Source of the DNA: Paenibacillus phytohabitans
GTDB lineage: Bacteria > Bacillota > Bacilli > Paenibacillales > Paenibacillaceae
Reading direction: 5' to 3'
Assembly (NCBI RefSeq): GCF_013141775.1
Contig: NZ_WHOB01000021.1
Coordinates: forward strand, 62,001-126,000
DNA: 64,000 bases
Within the stretch, counting starts at the first letter, position 1. Every line of letters starts with the position of its first letter. The translations under genes and the position numbers were made by a program. Below are positions 34,682 through 43,793 of this stretch, one piece after another. Under the pieces are notes generated by a model. The model ran no database searches. It was given only the letters and a program-made list of their open reading frames with translations, and was not told where the DNA came from.

Positions 34682-35803
34682 ATGAGAGTTGCAATTGTTG
34701 ACGATGAACGGCTGGCGGTCCAGCGGCTTGTGCAAATTCTGGAGTGCCGTGACGATGTCGAAGTGGTTGGGGCGTTTACCAAATATACAGACCTATTGCA
34801 TGACTTCACCTGTCTAAGACCTGATGCGGTCTTTCTGGATATTGATATGCCCGGAATGAACGGGCTGGAATTGGCCGCTTCCTTAATTGAGCTAGACGAG
34901 CACGTGGAAATTGTATTTATTACGGCTTATGATCAATATGCACTGGAGGCCTTCCGCGTAAATGCTGTCGATTACCTGCTCAAGCCGGTTGATGAGGATG
35001 CTTTGGCACGTACCCTCAAACGGCTCAACAGGCGGAAAGGCCATACCCGGATTAACCAAAGTATTGGCCGCTCCACTCCGCAAATAGAATGTTTCGGACA
35101 TTTTCATGTTCACCATTCAAGTGGAACCGGGCCTGTAGATTTTCCGACCGCTAAGGCGGAGGAGCTGCTGGCTTTTCTGCTCATTCACAGGAATACGAAT
35201 GTTTCTAAATGGGTCATTTGCGAGAGCCTGTGGCCGGAGCATGATCCCCATAAGGCAGAGCAGAACTTGCATACGACAGTATTCCGGATGAAAAAAACTT
35301 TGCTGGAAAGCGGACTCTCCATCCAGTTAACCTCCAAAAAAGGCCATTATTATTTTCAGCTGCTTGGAGAGTGTGACTATATCCGCTTTGAAGAATTGAA
35401 GAAGGAAGGGACAACACGGCTTGCCAGCATGGCTGCAGATGCGGAGCGTATTCTCAGGCATTACAGAAGGCCTTTATTCGGATATAAGGATTACCCGTGG
35501 TGTGAGAGCGCAAGGGAGCAGGCGGATCTGAGCTTCAGAGAGATGTCTATAGCAGTCGCACGTTCTTATATCAAGGCTGGGGAATTCCGGCTGGCCCATG
35601 ACTTCCTGAATTTTATGCTGTCCCTTGTTCCCTACGATGAAGAGGCGCATGAGCTGATCCTCCGCATCTATCTGCACTGGAAGGACCGGGCAGCTTTTTA
35701 TAAGCATTACGATAAAATGAAAACAGCCTTGCAGCAGGAAGTCGGCGTTGAGCCGCCCGCGTATCTTGAATCGCTGCTCCAGGAACTCATGAAGGACTCC
35801 TGA
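34682..35803 (+). CDS. SARP-type response regulator
   Basis: A 373-residue regulator. Residues 1-120 are a receiver with the acidic pocket VDDE, phospho-acceptor D53 (FLDIDMPG), conserved FITAYDQYALEAF and lysine in YLLKPV. Instead of a LytTR domain it continues with a winged helix (TAKAEELLAFLLIHRNTNVS, then CESLWPEHDPHKAEQNLHTT) and a bacterial transcriptional activator domain made of helical repeats, as in SARP proteins, ending QEVGVEPPAYLESLLQELM. It is translationally close to the hybrid sensor and should be its output. Targets may include the surface protein gene downstream at 36031. Confidence 0.85.
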   Translation: MRVAIVDDERLAVQRLVQILECRDDVEVVGAFTKYTDLLHDFTCLRPDAVFLDIDMPGMNGLELAASLIELDEHVEIVFITAYDQYALEAFRVNAVDYLLKPVDEDALARTLKRLNRRKGHTRINQSIGRSTPQIECFGHFHVHHSSGTGPVDFPTAKAEELLAFLLIHRNTNVSKWVICESLWPEHDPHKAEQNLHTTVFRMKKTLLESGLSIQLTSKKGHYYFQLLGECDYIRFEELKKEGTTRLASMAADAERILRHYRRPLFGYKDYPWCESAREQADLSFREMSIAVARSYIKAGEFRLAHDFLNFMLSLVPYDEEAHELILRIYLHWKDRAAFYKHYDKMKTALQQEVGVEPPAYLESLLQELMKDS

Positions 35804-35833
35804 TGAGGAACTCCATACTCACTGCTCTTCAAT

Positions 35834-35877
35834 AACTCTGAGACCTTTCGTACCCGGAAGGACGCTCAGAGTTTTTT
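35834..35877 (+). terminator. Terminator of the two-component operon
   Basis: ACTCTGAG and CTCAGAGT pair around an inner CCTTTCG...CGGAAGG stem and are followed by six T residues, 30 bases after the regulator stop. Confidence 0.65.
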
Positions 35878-35932
35878 GTGTAACCCGGCAATGCGTGTTT
35901 ATGAAAGGTTTCCTGTAAGCGTTTTGTAAGAA

Positions 35933-35970
35933 TTGTCGAATAGAATGAGTGTTGGAGCCTTTTGTCGAAT
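35933..35970 (+). promoter_or_regulatory. Direct repeat TTGTCGAAT upstream of SLH gene
   Basis: TTGTCGAAT occurs at 35933-35941 and 35962-35970, 29 bases apart. SARP regulators bind direct repeats, and the upstream gene encodes one, so these may be its sites. The spacing is not the classical one, so this is weak. Confidence 0.3.
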
Positions 35971-36030
35971 GATTGGGAGATTCGGTGATTGGATCGGGGG
36001 ATTCGTATAATTTATTGTGGAGGGAACAGG

Positions 36031-39000
36031 ATGGGGAGTTTATTTAAAAGAAAAGCCAAGCGTATGATATCAGCCGTTATGGCTTTTATGCTGGTGGCAT
36101 CATTGTTTGGAACGGTAGTGCATGCGGGTACGAATAGCCAGGTGTCAATAATAGTCTCGGCAGATAAGCAATCCTATTCGCCAGGAGATGAAGTAACCGT
36201 CACTGTTTCCGTAAAGAATATTGGCGGCGTAACTGCTGCAGGTCTTTCAAATGTATTTATTGCTCTCGATTATGATCCCAGGTTTTTGAGTGCAGATGAC
36301 TATGTTACAGAGCAAGACGGAATGCGCATATTTAAAGAGGAAGCCTATTCTCCTGGAGGCACCCTCGATAAATCAGCTTATAATTATTCAGCACCCACAG
36401 ATTTATCTTATGAGGCAGGAAACTATGTTCCGGAGGGATATAACGAGGTCCAGTTTTCGGTCGACGCGCTTATTGAACCTGCAGCACTGTATTCGGATAC
36501 GGAGCTGTTATCTTTTAAACTAAAGGCACTAGACAATGCGCCTGATGATGCAGATCACTTAATTAAATTGAATCCGCAAATCACTTATTTGCAGGAATAT
36601 GGAGTGGGGCACCTTGATCCATCAGAAGTGGCTTTACACCCTGCAGAGGTAGTGCTGGCAACGAACCCGGGGCCAGCAGGCCCAACACAGCCGACAGATC
36701 CAAGCGGTCCGGGAACTCCGGCTGCAACACTCACTGATTTCAGATTGGATACGTACACGACAAACATAACTGTTGGTGATGTCATTAAAGTTACAGGGAC
36801 AGCCTACTACAGTGATGACAGTACGGTTGAAATCACTAAAGATGTGGAATGGTCGTCAAACAGCGGTAAAGCTTATATGAATAACGGGTGGTTGACAGCG
36901 TGGGAGTCAGGCAGCTATCAGATCACAGGCAGTTATGAAGGGTTCACAGATTCCCTGACATTTGTTATTGCACAGCCTCAAGGAGAAGTTAATATAGAAC
37001 ATGACTTACTTCTTAATGCTTCTTATCTTATTTTCAAGATTGGTGATTATAAAGATATTTTAGCCTATAAACGTTATATGAATGATAAAATAGATCCGCT
37101 TGATTTATCCGAAATTGAGTGGTCCAGCTCAGACGCATCTGTCGCCAGTTTTGGCGAAGATGGCAGAATTACTGCTCATGCCGCAGGGATAGCGACTATT
37201 ACTGCCAGTTATCATGGTTATCAAAGAATGGTTACTGTTGAAGTTTCAGGAGAATCCAATACAACTCCTTCCAAGACTGAAAGCGGTATTGTCCTCAGTT
37301 CTACGGAGCTGACGGTTGGAGAAAACGTCGACCGGCATGTAACCGCCTCAAGAACGTTTAGCGATGACACGCAGGAAGAACTTGCAGCCTCTGCAGTAAC
37401 CTGGTCTTCCTCTGACGAGTCCGTTGCTAAAGTTCAGGACGGGCAAATTACAGGGATTAGCAAAGGTGTTGCCACGATAACAGCACGATATAATGGTTAT
37501 GAAGCTGAGACCGAAGTTATCGTGTATGTCCTGGATCTGGGGATGAAAGATTATAAGGTTAGGGGTACCTCAGATTTGAATATCGTAAAGGTTGGAGAGA
37601 CAGACGCCTTTACAGCAACCGCTGAGTATTATGACGGTCCTTCCAAAAATGTTACAAACGATTCCGTGTGGATCAGTTCAAATCCGGACATTTTCACAGT
37701 AAATAATGGCGTTGTAACGGGTGTAGCACCCGGATCGGCAAAATTGACTGCTGTCTACTCAAGCGTAAAGTTTGAGCAATGGGTTTCTGTTGAAGTGAAA
37801 GACACAACCGGCGGAGGTACCGAACCCGGTACGGGAACACCGACCGATCCCGGTAACGGAGGAACACCGACCGATCCTGGGGCAGGATCTGGTGGCGGTT
37901 CAACCAATCCGGGAGTCCCTTCCAAGACAGAAGTAGGGATCAGTCTGATTCCAAATGATAATCTTTTGCTTGCGCCAGCCGGTAAACAACCGATAGCGGT
38001 GTATCAGAAATTCAGCAATGGTTCGGAGGAGTCACTCTCAGGTGAAGACGTACAATGGTCTTCCTCTGACGAATCGGTCGCTACGGTTGATGACCAAGGC
38101 TTTGTTACCGGGATAGCCAAAGGCGTATCTGTAATAACGGCCAGACATAACAATTTCGAAGCAAAAATTAATGCCATAGTGTATACACCAGACACTGGTA
38201 TCATGGCATTTGGGATTGCGGGCGAATCGGCTTCGAATGTTGTGAAAGTGGGCGGTACGTATGCTTTTACGGCAACTGTGAAGTATGCAGGTAACTCGCA
38301 AAAAGATGCTACGCAGGATGCGGTTTGGGTTAGTTCTAATCCCGCTGTGTATACAGTTAAGGATGGGATAGTAACCGGGATATCTCCCGGTATGGCCCAA
38401 ATGTTCATCTTCTATGCAGGAGCTAAGTATAGTCAATGGGTGATGGTTGAAGCGGGAGATCCAACCGGAGGAGAAACACCGGGAGGAGGCACGCCTGGAG
38501 GAGAGACACCAGGAGGAGGCACGTCTGGAGGAGACACACCGGGAGGAGGTACGCCTGGAGGAGAAACACCAGGAGGAGGTACGCCTGGAGGAGAAACACC
38601 AGGAGGAAGCGCGCCTGAAGTAGAGACACCAGGAGAAAGCACGTCTGGAGGAAATACATCCGGTGGAAACTATTCCAGTGGAAATACAACTACTAACACC
38701 GGAACGAGTACAAATACTACAACCGGAACAATCATCACTGGCAGCATAGCAGACACCAGTATGCCTGTACAGCCGTCCACTCCATCAGTAACTGAAGTAT
38801 TTAACACAAAGGTAGTAAGTCCTCAAGCGGTGGTCAGCAAAGTACAGACTCTGGTATCTTCGGCCACACCTGCCGCCAGCTTCCAACAACCGGCAGATGT
38901 GAAGGGACATTGGGCAGCGAAAACAATCGACATGCTCCTCAAGCTTAATATCATTAAAGGCTACACAGATGGAACGGTGAAACCGAATCAGGCCATTACC

Positions 39001-39444
39001 CGCGCCGAATTTGTGGGTATCCTGTCCCGCATCTTTGATGTGGAAGGGACAAGCGCTGTATCGTTCAAGGATGTAACGGGCAGCAGCTGGGCCAAAACGG
39101 CAATTGAGCAGTTTGCAGCTGCGGGCATCATCAATGGTTATGCAAATGGCGAGTTCCGGCCCCACCAGACGATTACCCGGGAAGAAATGGTGATTGTACT
39201 TAGCCGGGTGATTAATCTGGAAAGCCTGGAAACAGATGCTGCGAAAGGCGGCTTCAGCGATATTCAAGGAGCCAAAGCGGCCAGCGCCATTGAGCAGGCG
39301 GCACAAGCCGGAATTATCAGCGGCTTCAGCGGCGGCACCTTTGCACCGGATGGTAATGCTACCCGTGCGGAAGCGTTAACGATGATCCTGAACGCCTTGA
39401 ACCTGAACGGCCAAATCAAGACCATGCTGGATACCTTGAAATAA
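36031..39444 (+). CDS. Cohesin-like/Big2/SLH surface protein
   Basis: A 1137-residue exported protein. I chose the ATG at 36031, behind GGAGGGAA, over an upstream in-frame start. A signal peptide (MISAVMAFMLVASLFGTVVH) is followed at about 33-205 by a beta domain resembling cohesins (SVIVSADKQSYSPGDEVTVTV type start, FIALDYDPRFL, then VQFSVDAL). Several Ig-like group 2 domains follow (TWSSSDESVAKVQDG, ITGISKGVATITARY repeated), joined by Pro/Gly/Thr linkers. A GGETPGGGTP repeat and an NT/S-rich stretch precede three C-terminal SLH domains (TRAEFVGILSRIFDV, TREEMVIVLSRVINL, TRAEALTMILNALNL). It likely anchors to the wall and displays adhesion or scaffold domains. The exact ligand is unknown. 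Confidence 0.8.
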   Translation: MGSLFKRKAKRMISAVMAFMLVASLFGTVVHAGTNSQVSIIVSADKQSYSPGDEVTVTVSVKNIGGVTAAGLSNVFIALDYDPRFLSADDYVTEQDGMRIFKEEAYSPGGTLDKSAYNYSAPTDLSYEAGNYVPEGYNEVQFSVDALIEPAALYSDTELLSFKLKALDNAPDDADHLIKLNPQITYLQEYGVGHLDPSEVALHPAEVVLATNPGPAGPTQPTDPSGPGTPAATLTDFRLDTYTTNITVGDVIKVTGTAYYSDDSTVEITKDVEWSSNSGKAYMNNGWLTAWESGSYQITGSYEGFTDSLTFVIAQPQGEVNIEHDLLLNASYLIFKIGDYKDILAYKRYMNDKIDPLDLSEIEWSSSDASVASFGEDGRITAHAAGIATITASYHGYQRMVTVEVSGESNTTPSKTESGIVLSSTELTVGENVDRHVTASRTFSDDTQEELAASAVTWSSSDESVAKVQDGQITGISKGVATITARYNGYEAETEVIVYVLDLGMKDYKVRGTSDLNIVKVGETDAFTATAEYYDGPSKNVTNDSVWISSNPDIFTVNNGVVTGVAPGSAKLTAVYSSVKFEQWVSVEVKDTTGGGTEPGTGTPTDPGNGGTPTDPGAGSGGGSTNPGVPSKTEVGISLIPNDNLLLAPAGKQPIAVYQKFSNGSEESLSGEDVQWSSSDESVATVDDQGFVTGIAKGVSVITARHNNFEAKINAIVYTPDTGIMAFGIAGESASNVVKVGGTYAFTATVKYAGNSQKDATQDAVWVSSNPAVYTVKDGIVTGISPGMAQMFIFYAGAKYSQWVMVEAGDPTGGETPGGGTPGGETPGGGTSGGDTPGGGTPGGETPGGGTPGGETPGGSAPEVETPGESTSGGNTSGGNYSSGNTTTNTGTSTNTTTGTIITGSIADTSMPVQPSTPSVTEVFNTKVVSPQAVVSKVQTLVSSATPAASFQQPADVKGHWAAKTIDMLLKLNIIKGYTDGTVKPNQAITRAEFVGILSRIFDVEGTSAVSFKDVTGSSWAKTAIEQFAAAGIINGYANGEFRPHQTITREEMVIVLSRVINLESLETDAAKGGFSDIQGAKAASAIEQAAQAGIISGFSGGTFAPDGNATRAEALTMILNALNLNGQIKTMLDTLK
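38466..38665 (+). repeat. In-frame 30-bp tandem repeat
   Basis: A degenerate unit encoding GGETPGGGTP repeats about six times within the linker of the surface protein. Length polymorphism by slippage is likely. The frame is kept throughout. Confidence 0.75.
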
Positions 39445-39477
39445 ATTAATTTAAATTATAGCCTGGATCGGGCGATT

Positions 39478-39508
39478 GAAAGAACGGCAGAGATGCCGTT
39501 CTTTCTTT
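39478..39508 (+). terminator. Terminator of SLH surface gene
   Basis: GAAAGAACGGCA-GAGA-TGCCGTTCTTTC is a perfect 12-bp stem followed by TTTATTTT. The next 240 bases, to the start at 39753, contain no gene or clear site that I can see. Confidence 0.75.
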
Positions 39509-39752
39509 ATTTTCTTCGTATCCGGTTATTTGAGTAGAAGTTTGCAGCATGGTCTTGCCTCCTAAGGGGATATGATATTTGTTAGACGATGAATAGCGCT
39601 CCCCCCTGCAGTTCAAGGGAGATATCTAATGTTGTAGATTCTATTAATATTTATAAAGAATGAAGCTGTAGATCCAGTAGCAAAAAGATATAATAAGAGA
39701 AAACTGCCAGGATGATCCGGTTCGGGTTGTTCCTAATCCATTGGAGGCTATT

Positions 39753-42407
39753 ATGTTTCAAGTAACGGAAGCAACAGGGTGTCCTTTTGACAAAGGCTAT
39801 TTAATTAAGGAAGCGCATACATTCGATATCCGCGGGTTTGGGGCGGGTCCGGAGAATGCGCCTGTGGAGAATACCAAGGCAATTAACCGCGCCATTCAGG
39901 CAGCATCTGTAGAAGGCGGCACAGTGGTTATTCCTGAAGGCAGCTTCAGAGTATATACGATTCGACTGCGGAGCGGCGTTAATCTGTACTTGTCGGCAGG
40001 GAGCGTGCTTTCCGCAGCAAGAACGGATATCCGTCATTCCTATGAGCAGCAGATCGGGGAAGGCGGCAATTATGAAGAGCCTGAGGTTAATTTATATGCC
40101 GGTCTGCAGGATCACGGTCATACGTACTTTGCCAACAGCCTGATTTATGGCGCGGATATCCGGAATGTGATGATTTATGGGCCCGGGCTGCTGGATGGAA
40201 GTTCTTTGAATGATGAGGGAGAACTGGAGCAGGTTCTGATGGGCGGGGACCCGCATGAGCCATTGCGCCGGGACGAGCCCGGTCACCGCGGTGAATGGTT
40301 CGGCAATAAGGCGATTGCGATGGTGCGGTGCGAGAATGTCGCATTCTGCGACTTTTCTATCCTGGCCGGCGGCCATTTTGCCATTATAGCAACCTGTGTG
40401 AAGAATCTGCATGTCGGGCATATTCTCGTGGATACGAACCGGGATGCGTTTGATGTGGACTGCTGCGAGAATGTGACCATTGTTCATTCCACCTTCAATT
40501 CATTAACCGACGATGCTATTGTGCTGAAGGCCTCCTATGGCGGTGGAATCTTTATGCCGCTCCGCAATGTATTGATTGAAGACTGCGTGGTTAGCGGCTA
40601 CGACACAGGCTCCGTATATGCGGGAACGTATACACAGGACAAGCTGATTGCAACAGACCGCTGCGGTCCTACCGCCCGCGTCAAGCTGGGTACGGAATCT
40701 ACTTGCGGGTATGATTGTGTCACGGTCCGCCGTGTAGCGTTTAAACGGTCGAGAGGTTTTGCCCTTGAGGCCGTCGACGGGGCGGACTTAAGTCATATTA
40801 TTTTTGAAGACTCCATGATGGAGGATATCAGCAGCTCGCCTATTTTCATCAAAATAGGAGACCGGGGACGTTTCCCTGTCACGGGGAATAGCACTGGGGA
40901 AGAGTTGATAGCGGCACGGGATGCAGCACCAAATGTAAGATTGGACCAGCCTAACTGGGTGCTGCCGGCCAAGGAACCGTATCAGGTGTATCCGGCAAGG
41001 CGCTATCTGCCAGCCTATAACAGGACGCGCAAGGTTTCTGCGGACGGTGTGTCTGCTTTTAATGTTGTAGACCTTGAGCAGCCTTGCCGGTTGAACCCTG
41101 CTAACTATCATGAAGAGGGCGGCAGATGGTTTGCTGTCCGCTACGATGAGCACTCGAAGAAGTATGTGCCTGACTACAATAAGGAATTACAGGAAAGCGA
41201 GCTGTCGCTGTACGGCAATGCCAATGGTAGCGGCCGTATAGCCAATGTTCACGATATTATCATCCGCAATATTACCGCTAAGAATGTCGACCCCCGCTAT
41301 CCCATTGAACTGATGGGGCTGGTAGGCAACCGGATTAAGAATGTCTCGATCTCCAATATTCAAGTGGAGTACCGCGGTGGTCTATGTCTGGAGCATGCGG
41401 TGGAACAGCGCCAGCTGAATACGAACTGGGAATATACCCGGTACGGCAGTCCGAAGCGCAGCATTCAGTTGCTGCCGTGGCTGGTGAACACCTTTTTCCT
41501 GAAAAATGAAGGGTTATTGCCCCGGGTGGAATGGAATCCGGAAGCAGGAGCGTGGAAGGATGCGCCGTTCAATGTACCAGAGCTGCCGGAGGTGTATCCT
41601 GAGCCCAGCAACTGGGGAATCCTGCCGGCTTATGGTCTGTACGCCAGACATGTGGACAATCTGTATCTGAAGGAGATTCAGCTGCGCTATATGACGGAAG
41701 ATACCCGGTATCCCATTGTGCTCGATGATGTTGTAAGTGGCACTCTTGAGCATATCCATGCCAGCCATGCACAGGGGGTAGAAGAAGTCGTACTGGTAAG
41801 CAGCTGCTTCAAACGGCCCGCAGGCCTGGAATATGTGCCGGATTATCCGTATCAGCAGACTGCAGTTGAGAATGTGACAATGGACAGCAATCTGTCCGTC
41901 AAAAGGATAGAAGTGGAGGCGCCTGCTCCAGGCACGCCGAAGGACAGCTTGTATCCGTATGAAACTGTTGCAATTCCCGGAAACGGCTATACATATCCGT
42001 GTGCAACCGAAAATTATCCTTTGCCTCAAACGGTATTCCGGCCCTTCTTCACAGTTGTTCCGGCACAGAGCGTGAAGGTAGGTGAGACGCTATCCTTTGC
42101 TGTTGTAGCCAGACAGCCTGCATTCGAGACTTCGTCCCGGGAGACGGATGGCAGGATTTATAATGAAACCAGCCCGGATAAGGACCCGGCAGTACAGGGG
42201 ATTGCTGAGCCGATGACTGTAACAACGGGCAATCTGCCTGAGGGGGCAACTTTTGACACCTCCTCTTTTGTACCAGGCCAGGCTTGTATGTTTAGCTGGA
42301 CTCCTGCTGCTGATGCGGTTCGTGATGAACCTTACACTGCCACTTTTATTGCTGATGACGGGATAATCCCGGTCAAGATGAATGTCAGCATTAAGGTTGT
42401 AGGATGA
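39753..42407 (+). CDS. GH28-like beta-helix glycosidase
   Basis: An 884-residue protein; ATG at 39753 follows TTGGAGG. The N-terminal half is a right-handed parallel beta-helix beginning FDIRGFGAGPENAPVENTKA, typical of pectate-lyase/GH28 folds. Candidate catalytic elements are DTNRDAFDVDCCENVTI and SLTDDAIVLKA (GH28 usually has NTDGxD and DD), plus the AGGHFAI and RGFALEAVDGADL segments. The C-terminal 90 residues look like an Ig/cadherin-type domain (FSWTPAADAVRDEPYTATFI). No signal peptide is visible, so it may act in the cytoplasm on imported oligogalacturonides, or the substrate may differ. Its stop overlaps the next gene start by 4 bases. Confidence 0.75.
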   Translation: MFQVTEATGCPFDKGYLIKEAHTFDIRGFGAGPENAPVENTKAINRAIQAASVEGGTVVIPEGSFRVYTIRLRSGVNLYLSAGSVLSAARTDIRHSYEQQIGEGGNYEEPEVNLYAGLQDHGHTYFANSLIYGADIRNVMIYGPGLLDGSSLNDEGELEQVLMGGDPHEPLRRDEPGHRGEWFGNKAIAMVRCENVAFCDFSILAGGHFAIIATCVKNLHVGHILVDTNRDAFDVDCCENVTIVHSTFNSLTDDAIVLKASYGGGIFMPLRNVLIEDCVVSGYDTGSVYAGTYTQDKLIATDRCGPTARVKLGTESTCGYDCVTVRRVAFKRSRGFALEAVDGADLSHIIFEDSMMEDISSSPIFIKIGDRGRFPVTGNSTGEELIAARDAAPNVRLDQPNWVLPAKEPYQVYPARRYLPAYNRTRKVSADGVSAFNVVDLEQPCRLNPANYHEEGGRWFAVRYDEHSKKYVPDYNKELQESELSLYGNANGSGRIANVHDIIIRNITAKNVDPRYPIELMGLVGNRIKNVSISNIQVEYRGGLCLEHAVEQRQLNTNWEYTRYGSPKRSIQLLPWLVNTFFLKNEGLLPRVEWNPEAGAWKDAPFNVPELPEVYPEPSNWGILPAYGLYARHVDNLYLKEIQLRYMTEDTRYPIVLDDVVSGTLEHIHASHAQGVEEVVLVSSCFKRPAGLEYVPDYPYQQTAVENVTMDSNLSVKRIEVEAPAPGTPKDSLYPYETVAIPGNGYTYPCATENYPLPQTVFRPFFTVVPAQSVKVGETLSFAVVARQPAFETSSRETDGRIYNETSPDKDPAVQGIAEPMTVTTGNLPEGATFDTSSFVPGQACMFSWTPAADAVRDEPYTATFIADDGIIPVKMNVSIKVVG

Positions 42408-43048
42408 ACTATATGAAAAGATATATGAATTCAGTAGACCCCAAACGATTGATCATTATGCTTATCGGGAATGTGTTTCTGGGGATGGGCATCAGCATTT
42501 TTAAGCTGTCCGGAATGGGGAATGATCCCTTCAGCGGCATGGTGATGGCACTTGCAGACACCAGCGGGCTCGCCTATGCGAATTTTCTAATCCTGCTGAA
42601 CCTGGTGTTGTTTGTAATCGAGTTTATCACGGGAAGGAAGTATATTGGAGCCGGAACTTTCGTAAACGCCATTTTGCTGGGTTACATCGCTACCTTCTTT
42701 CATAGTACCTGGCTGGAGCTGCTCGGCGAACCTCAGCTATTGTGGCAGCGGGTGGTTACAGTGGCGATTGGTGTGGTGATCTGCAGCTTCGGGGTATCCA
42801 TGTATCAGACGTCGGATGTGGGAATAGCTCCCTATGACAGCCTGTCCCTGATTATGAGGAATAAGTTTCCGGCAATCTCTTATTTCTGGCACCGGATGTT
42901 TACAGACGCTTTTTGTGCTTTGATCTGCTTCCTGTTCGGAGGCATCATCGGTTTGGGGACGCTGGTGTCCGCACTGGGCCTTGGCCCGATCATTCATTTC
43001 TTTAATGTGAGTTTTACGAACAAGCTTCTGGCAAAAAAAGGTCCATAA
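42404..43048 (+). CDS. YczE/YyaS-family membrane protein
   Basis: A 214-residue integral membrane protein with about five helices, e.g. LIIMLIGNVFLGMGISIFKL, and the family's GMGNDPFSG and VGIAPYDSL loops in repeated halves. The family is conserved in Firmicutes, but its function is poorly known; a transport role is presumed. The start overlaps the GH28-like stop (ATGA), so translation is coupled. A second member of the same family is encoded at 53386-54027. Confidence 0.75.
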   Translation: MNYMKRYMNSVDPKRLIIMLIGNVFLGMGISIFKLSGMGNDPFSGMVMALADTSGLAYANFLILLNLVLFVIEFITGRKYIGAGTFVNAILLGYIATFFHSTWLELLGEPQLLWQRVVTVAIGVVICSFGVSMYQTSDVGIAPYDSLSLIMRNKFPAISYFWHRMFTDAFCALICFLFGGIIGLGTLVSALGLGPIIHFFNVSFTNKLLAKKGP

Positions 43049-43085
43049 GCAAATGAGGATTCCATTTCGCTGAGTTAATATTAAA

Positions 43086-43134
43086 CAAGGGTAGCCCGGG
43101 CTCTGCAAAATATTGCAAGCCCGGCTACCCTTTT
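43086..43134. terminator. Bidirectional terminator
   Basis: AAGGGTAGCCCGGGCT and AGCCCGGCTACCCTT pair around GCAAAATATTGC, with A- and T-rich flanks. It ends the GH28/YczE transcript and any minus-strand transcript from 43144. Confidence 0.75.
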
Positions 43135-43143
43135 GTTGTATAC

Positions 43144-43353
43144 TCAGTCCTTGGGTCCCCGTTTATCCTTGTGATCCGGTGCAATACCGGGAGCCGACAC
43201 CTCCGGATCATCACCCATCAGAGCACCCACAATTTCGTCCAGCTTGCCAGCGGTCCCTTTTTCATCGTTCAGGCTTGAATCGGCTTCAGGTATAGGGTGA
43301 ACGCCCGGCCGGGTGAACCACCAAATCCGCTTTTCCCGATTTACACTCTCCCG
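43144..43353 (-). CDS. Small unrecognised frame after MerR gene
   Basis: In frame directly behind the MerR stop codon, an open stretch encodes REKRIWWFTRPGVHPIPEAD then a serine-rich part and KLDEIVGALMGDDPEVSAPG, ending KDKRGPKD and TGA. It has no ATG, GTG or TTG start at its head. It could be a real small gene with an unusual start, a read-through tail of MerR, or the stub of a larger gene. Acidic, proline-containing C-terminus; family not recognised. Confidence 0.3.
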   Translation of the reverse strand, partial: RESVNREKRIWWFTRPGVHPIPEADSSLNDEKGTAGKLDEIVGALMGDDPEVSAPGIAPDHKDKRGPKD

Positions 43354-43764
43354 TTAAAAGCCTGTCACCTTCTTGGTTTTATGAATATCTTCCGTACCGC
43401 TGTCTAAGGCAGTCTTATAATAAGAGCATTTATGTTCGATGACTTCCATCGTTTTCTTCAGCTCCTCCATCTGTGCTTCAACTGAGGCTTTCCGCTCCAG
43501 GAACATGTCATATCTCTGCTGCAAAGTGGAATCTCCCTCAGAGCACCACTCAATGAAATGTTTGATTTCCTTAATCGGCATCCCGGATGATTTCAGGCAT
43601 TCAATTATTTTTAGAGCTTCCATATCCGCTTCCTTGAACACACGTCTTCCGCTGGAGGTCCTTTCGATAAAGGGCATCAGACCTTCCTTGTCATAGTAAC
43701 GCAGAGTATGCGGTGTCATATTGAAATGTTCTGCAGCCTCAGTTATAGAGTATGTCTTCATCAC
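43354..43764 (-). CDS. MerR-family regulator
   Basis: A 136-residue regulator. The winged helix-turn-helix is YSITEAAEHFNMTPHTLRYY then DKEGLMPFIERTSSGRRVF, and the coiled-coil dimerisation helix covers about residues 75-115. It lacks the paired C-terminal cysteines of metal sensors, so it belongs to the small-molecule or aldehyde-responsive group. It is divergent from the alcohol dehydrogenase at 43882, whose promoter has the 19-base spacer and central palindrome expected for MerR activation. Confidence 0.85.
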   Translation of the reverse strand: MMKTYSITEAAEHFNMTPHTLRYYDKEGLMPFIERTSSGRRVFKEADMEALKIIECLKSSGMPIKEIKHFIEWCSEGDSTLQQRYDMFLERKASVEAQMEELKKTMEVIEHKCSYYKTALDSGTEDIHKTKKVTGF

Positions 43765-43793
43765 GAATCTCCAGTCTCAATTGTATTTTGTGC

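Noticed and set aside
38466..38665. Possible CRISPR or minisatellite array
   Set aside because: Units are contiguous with no spacers, stay in frame and belong to a coding linker.
38423..38689. Proline- or leucine-rich antisense frames over the surface protein linker
   Set aside because: They arise from the reverse reading of the GGETPGGGTP repeat and have no start signals.
40092..41153. Minus-strand open frames under the GH28-like gene
   Set aside because: Several overlapping shadows without ribosome sites; the plus-strand beta-helix protein explains the region.
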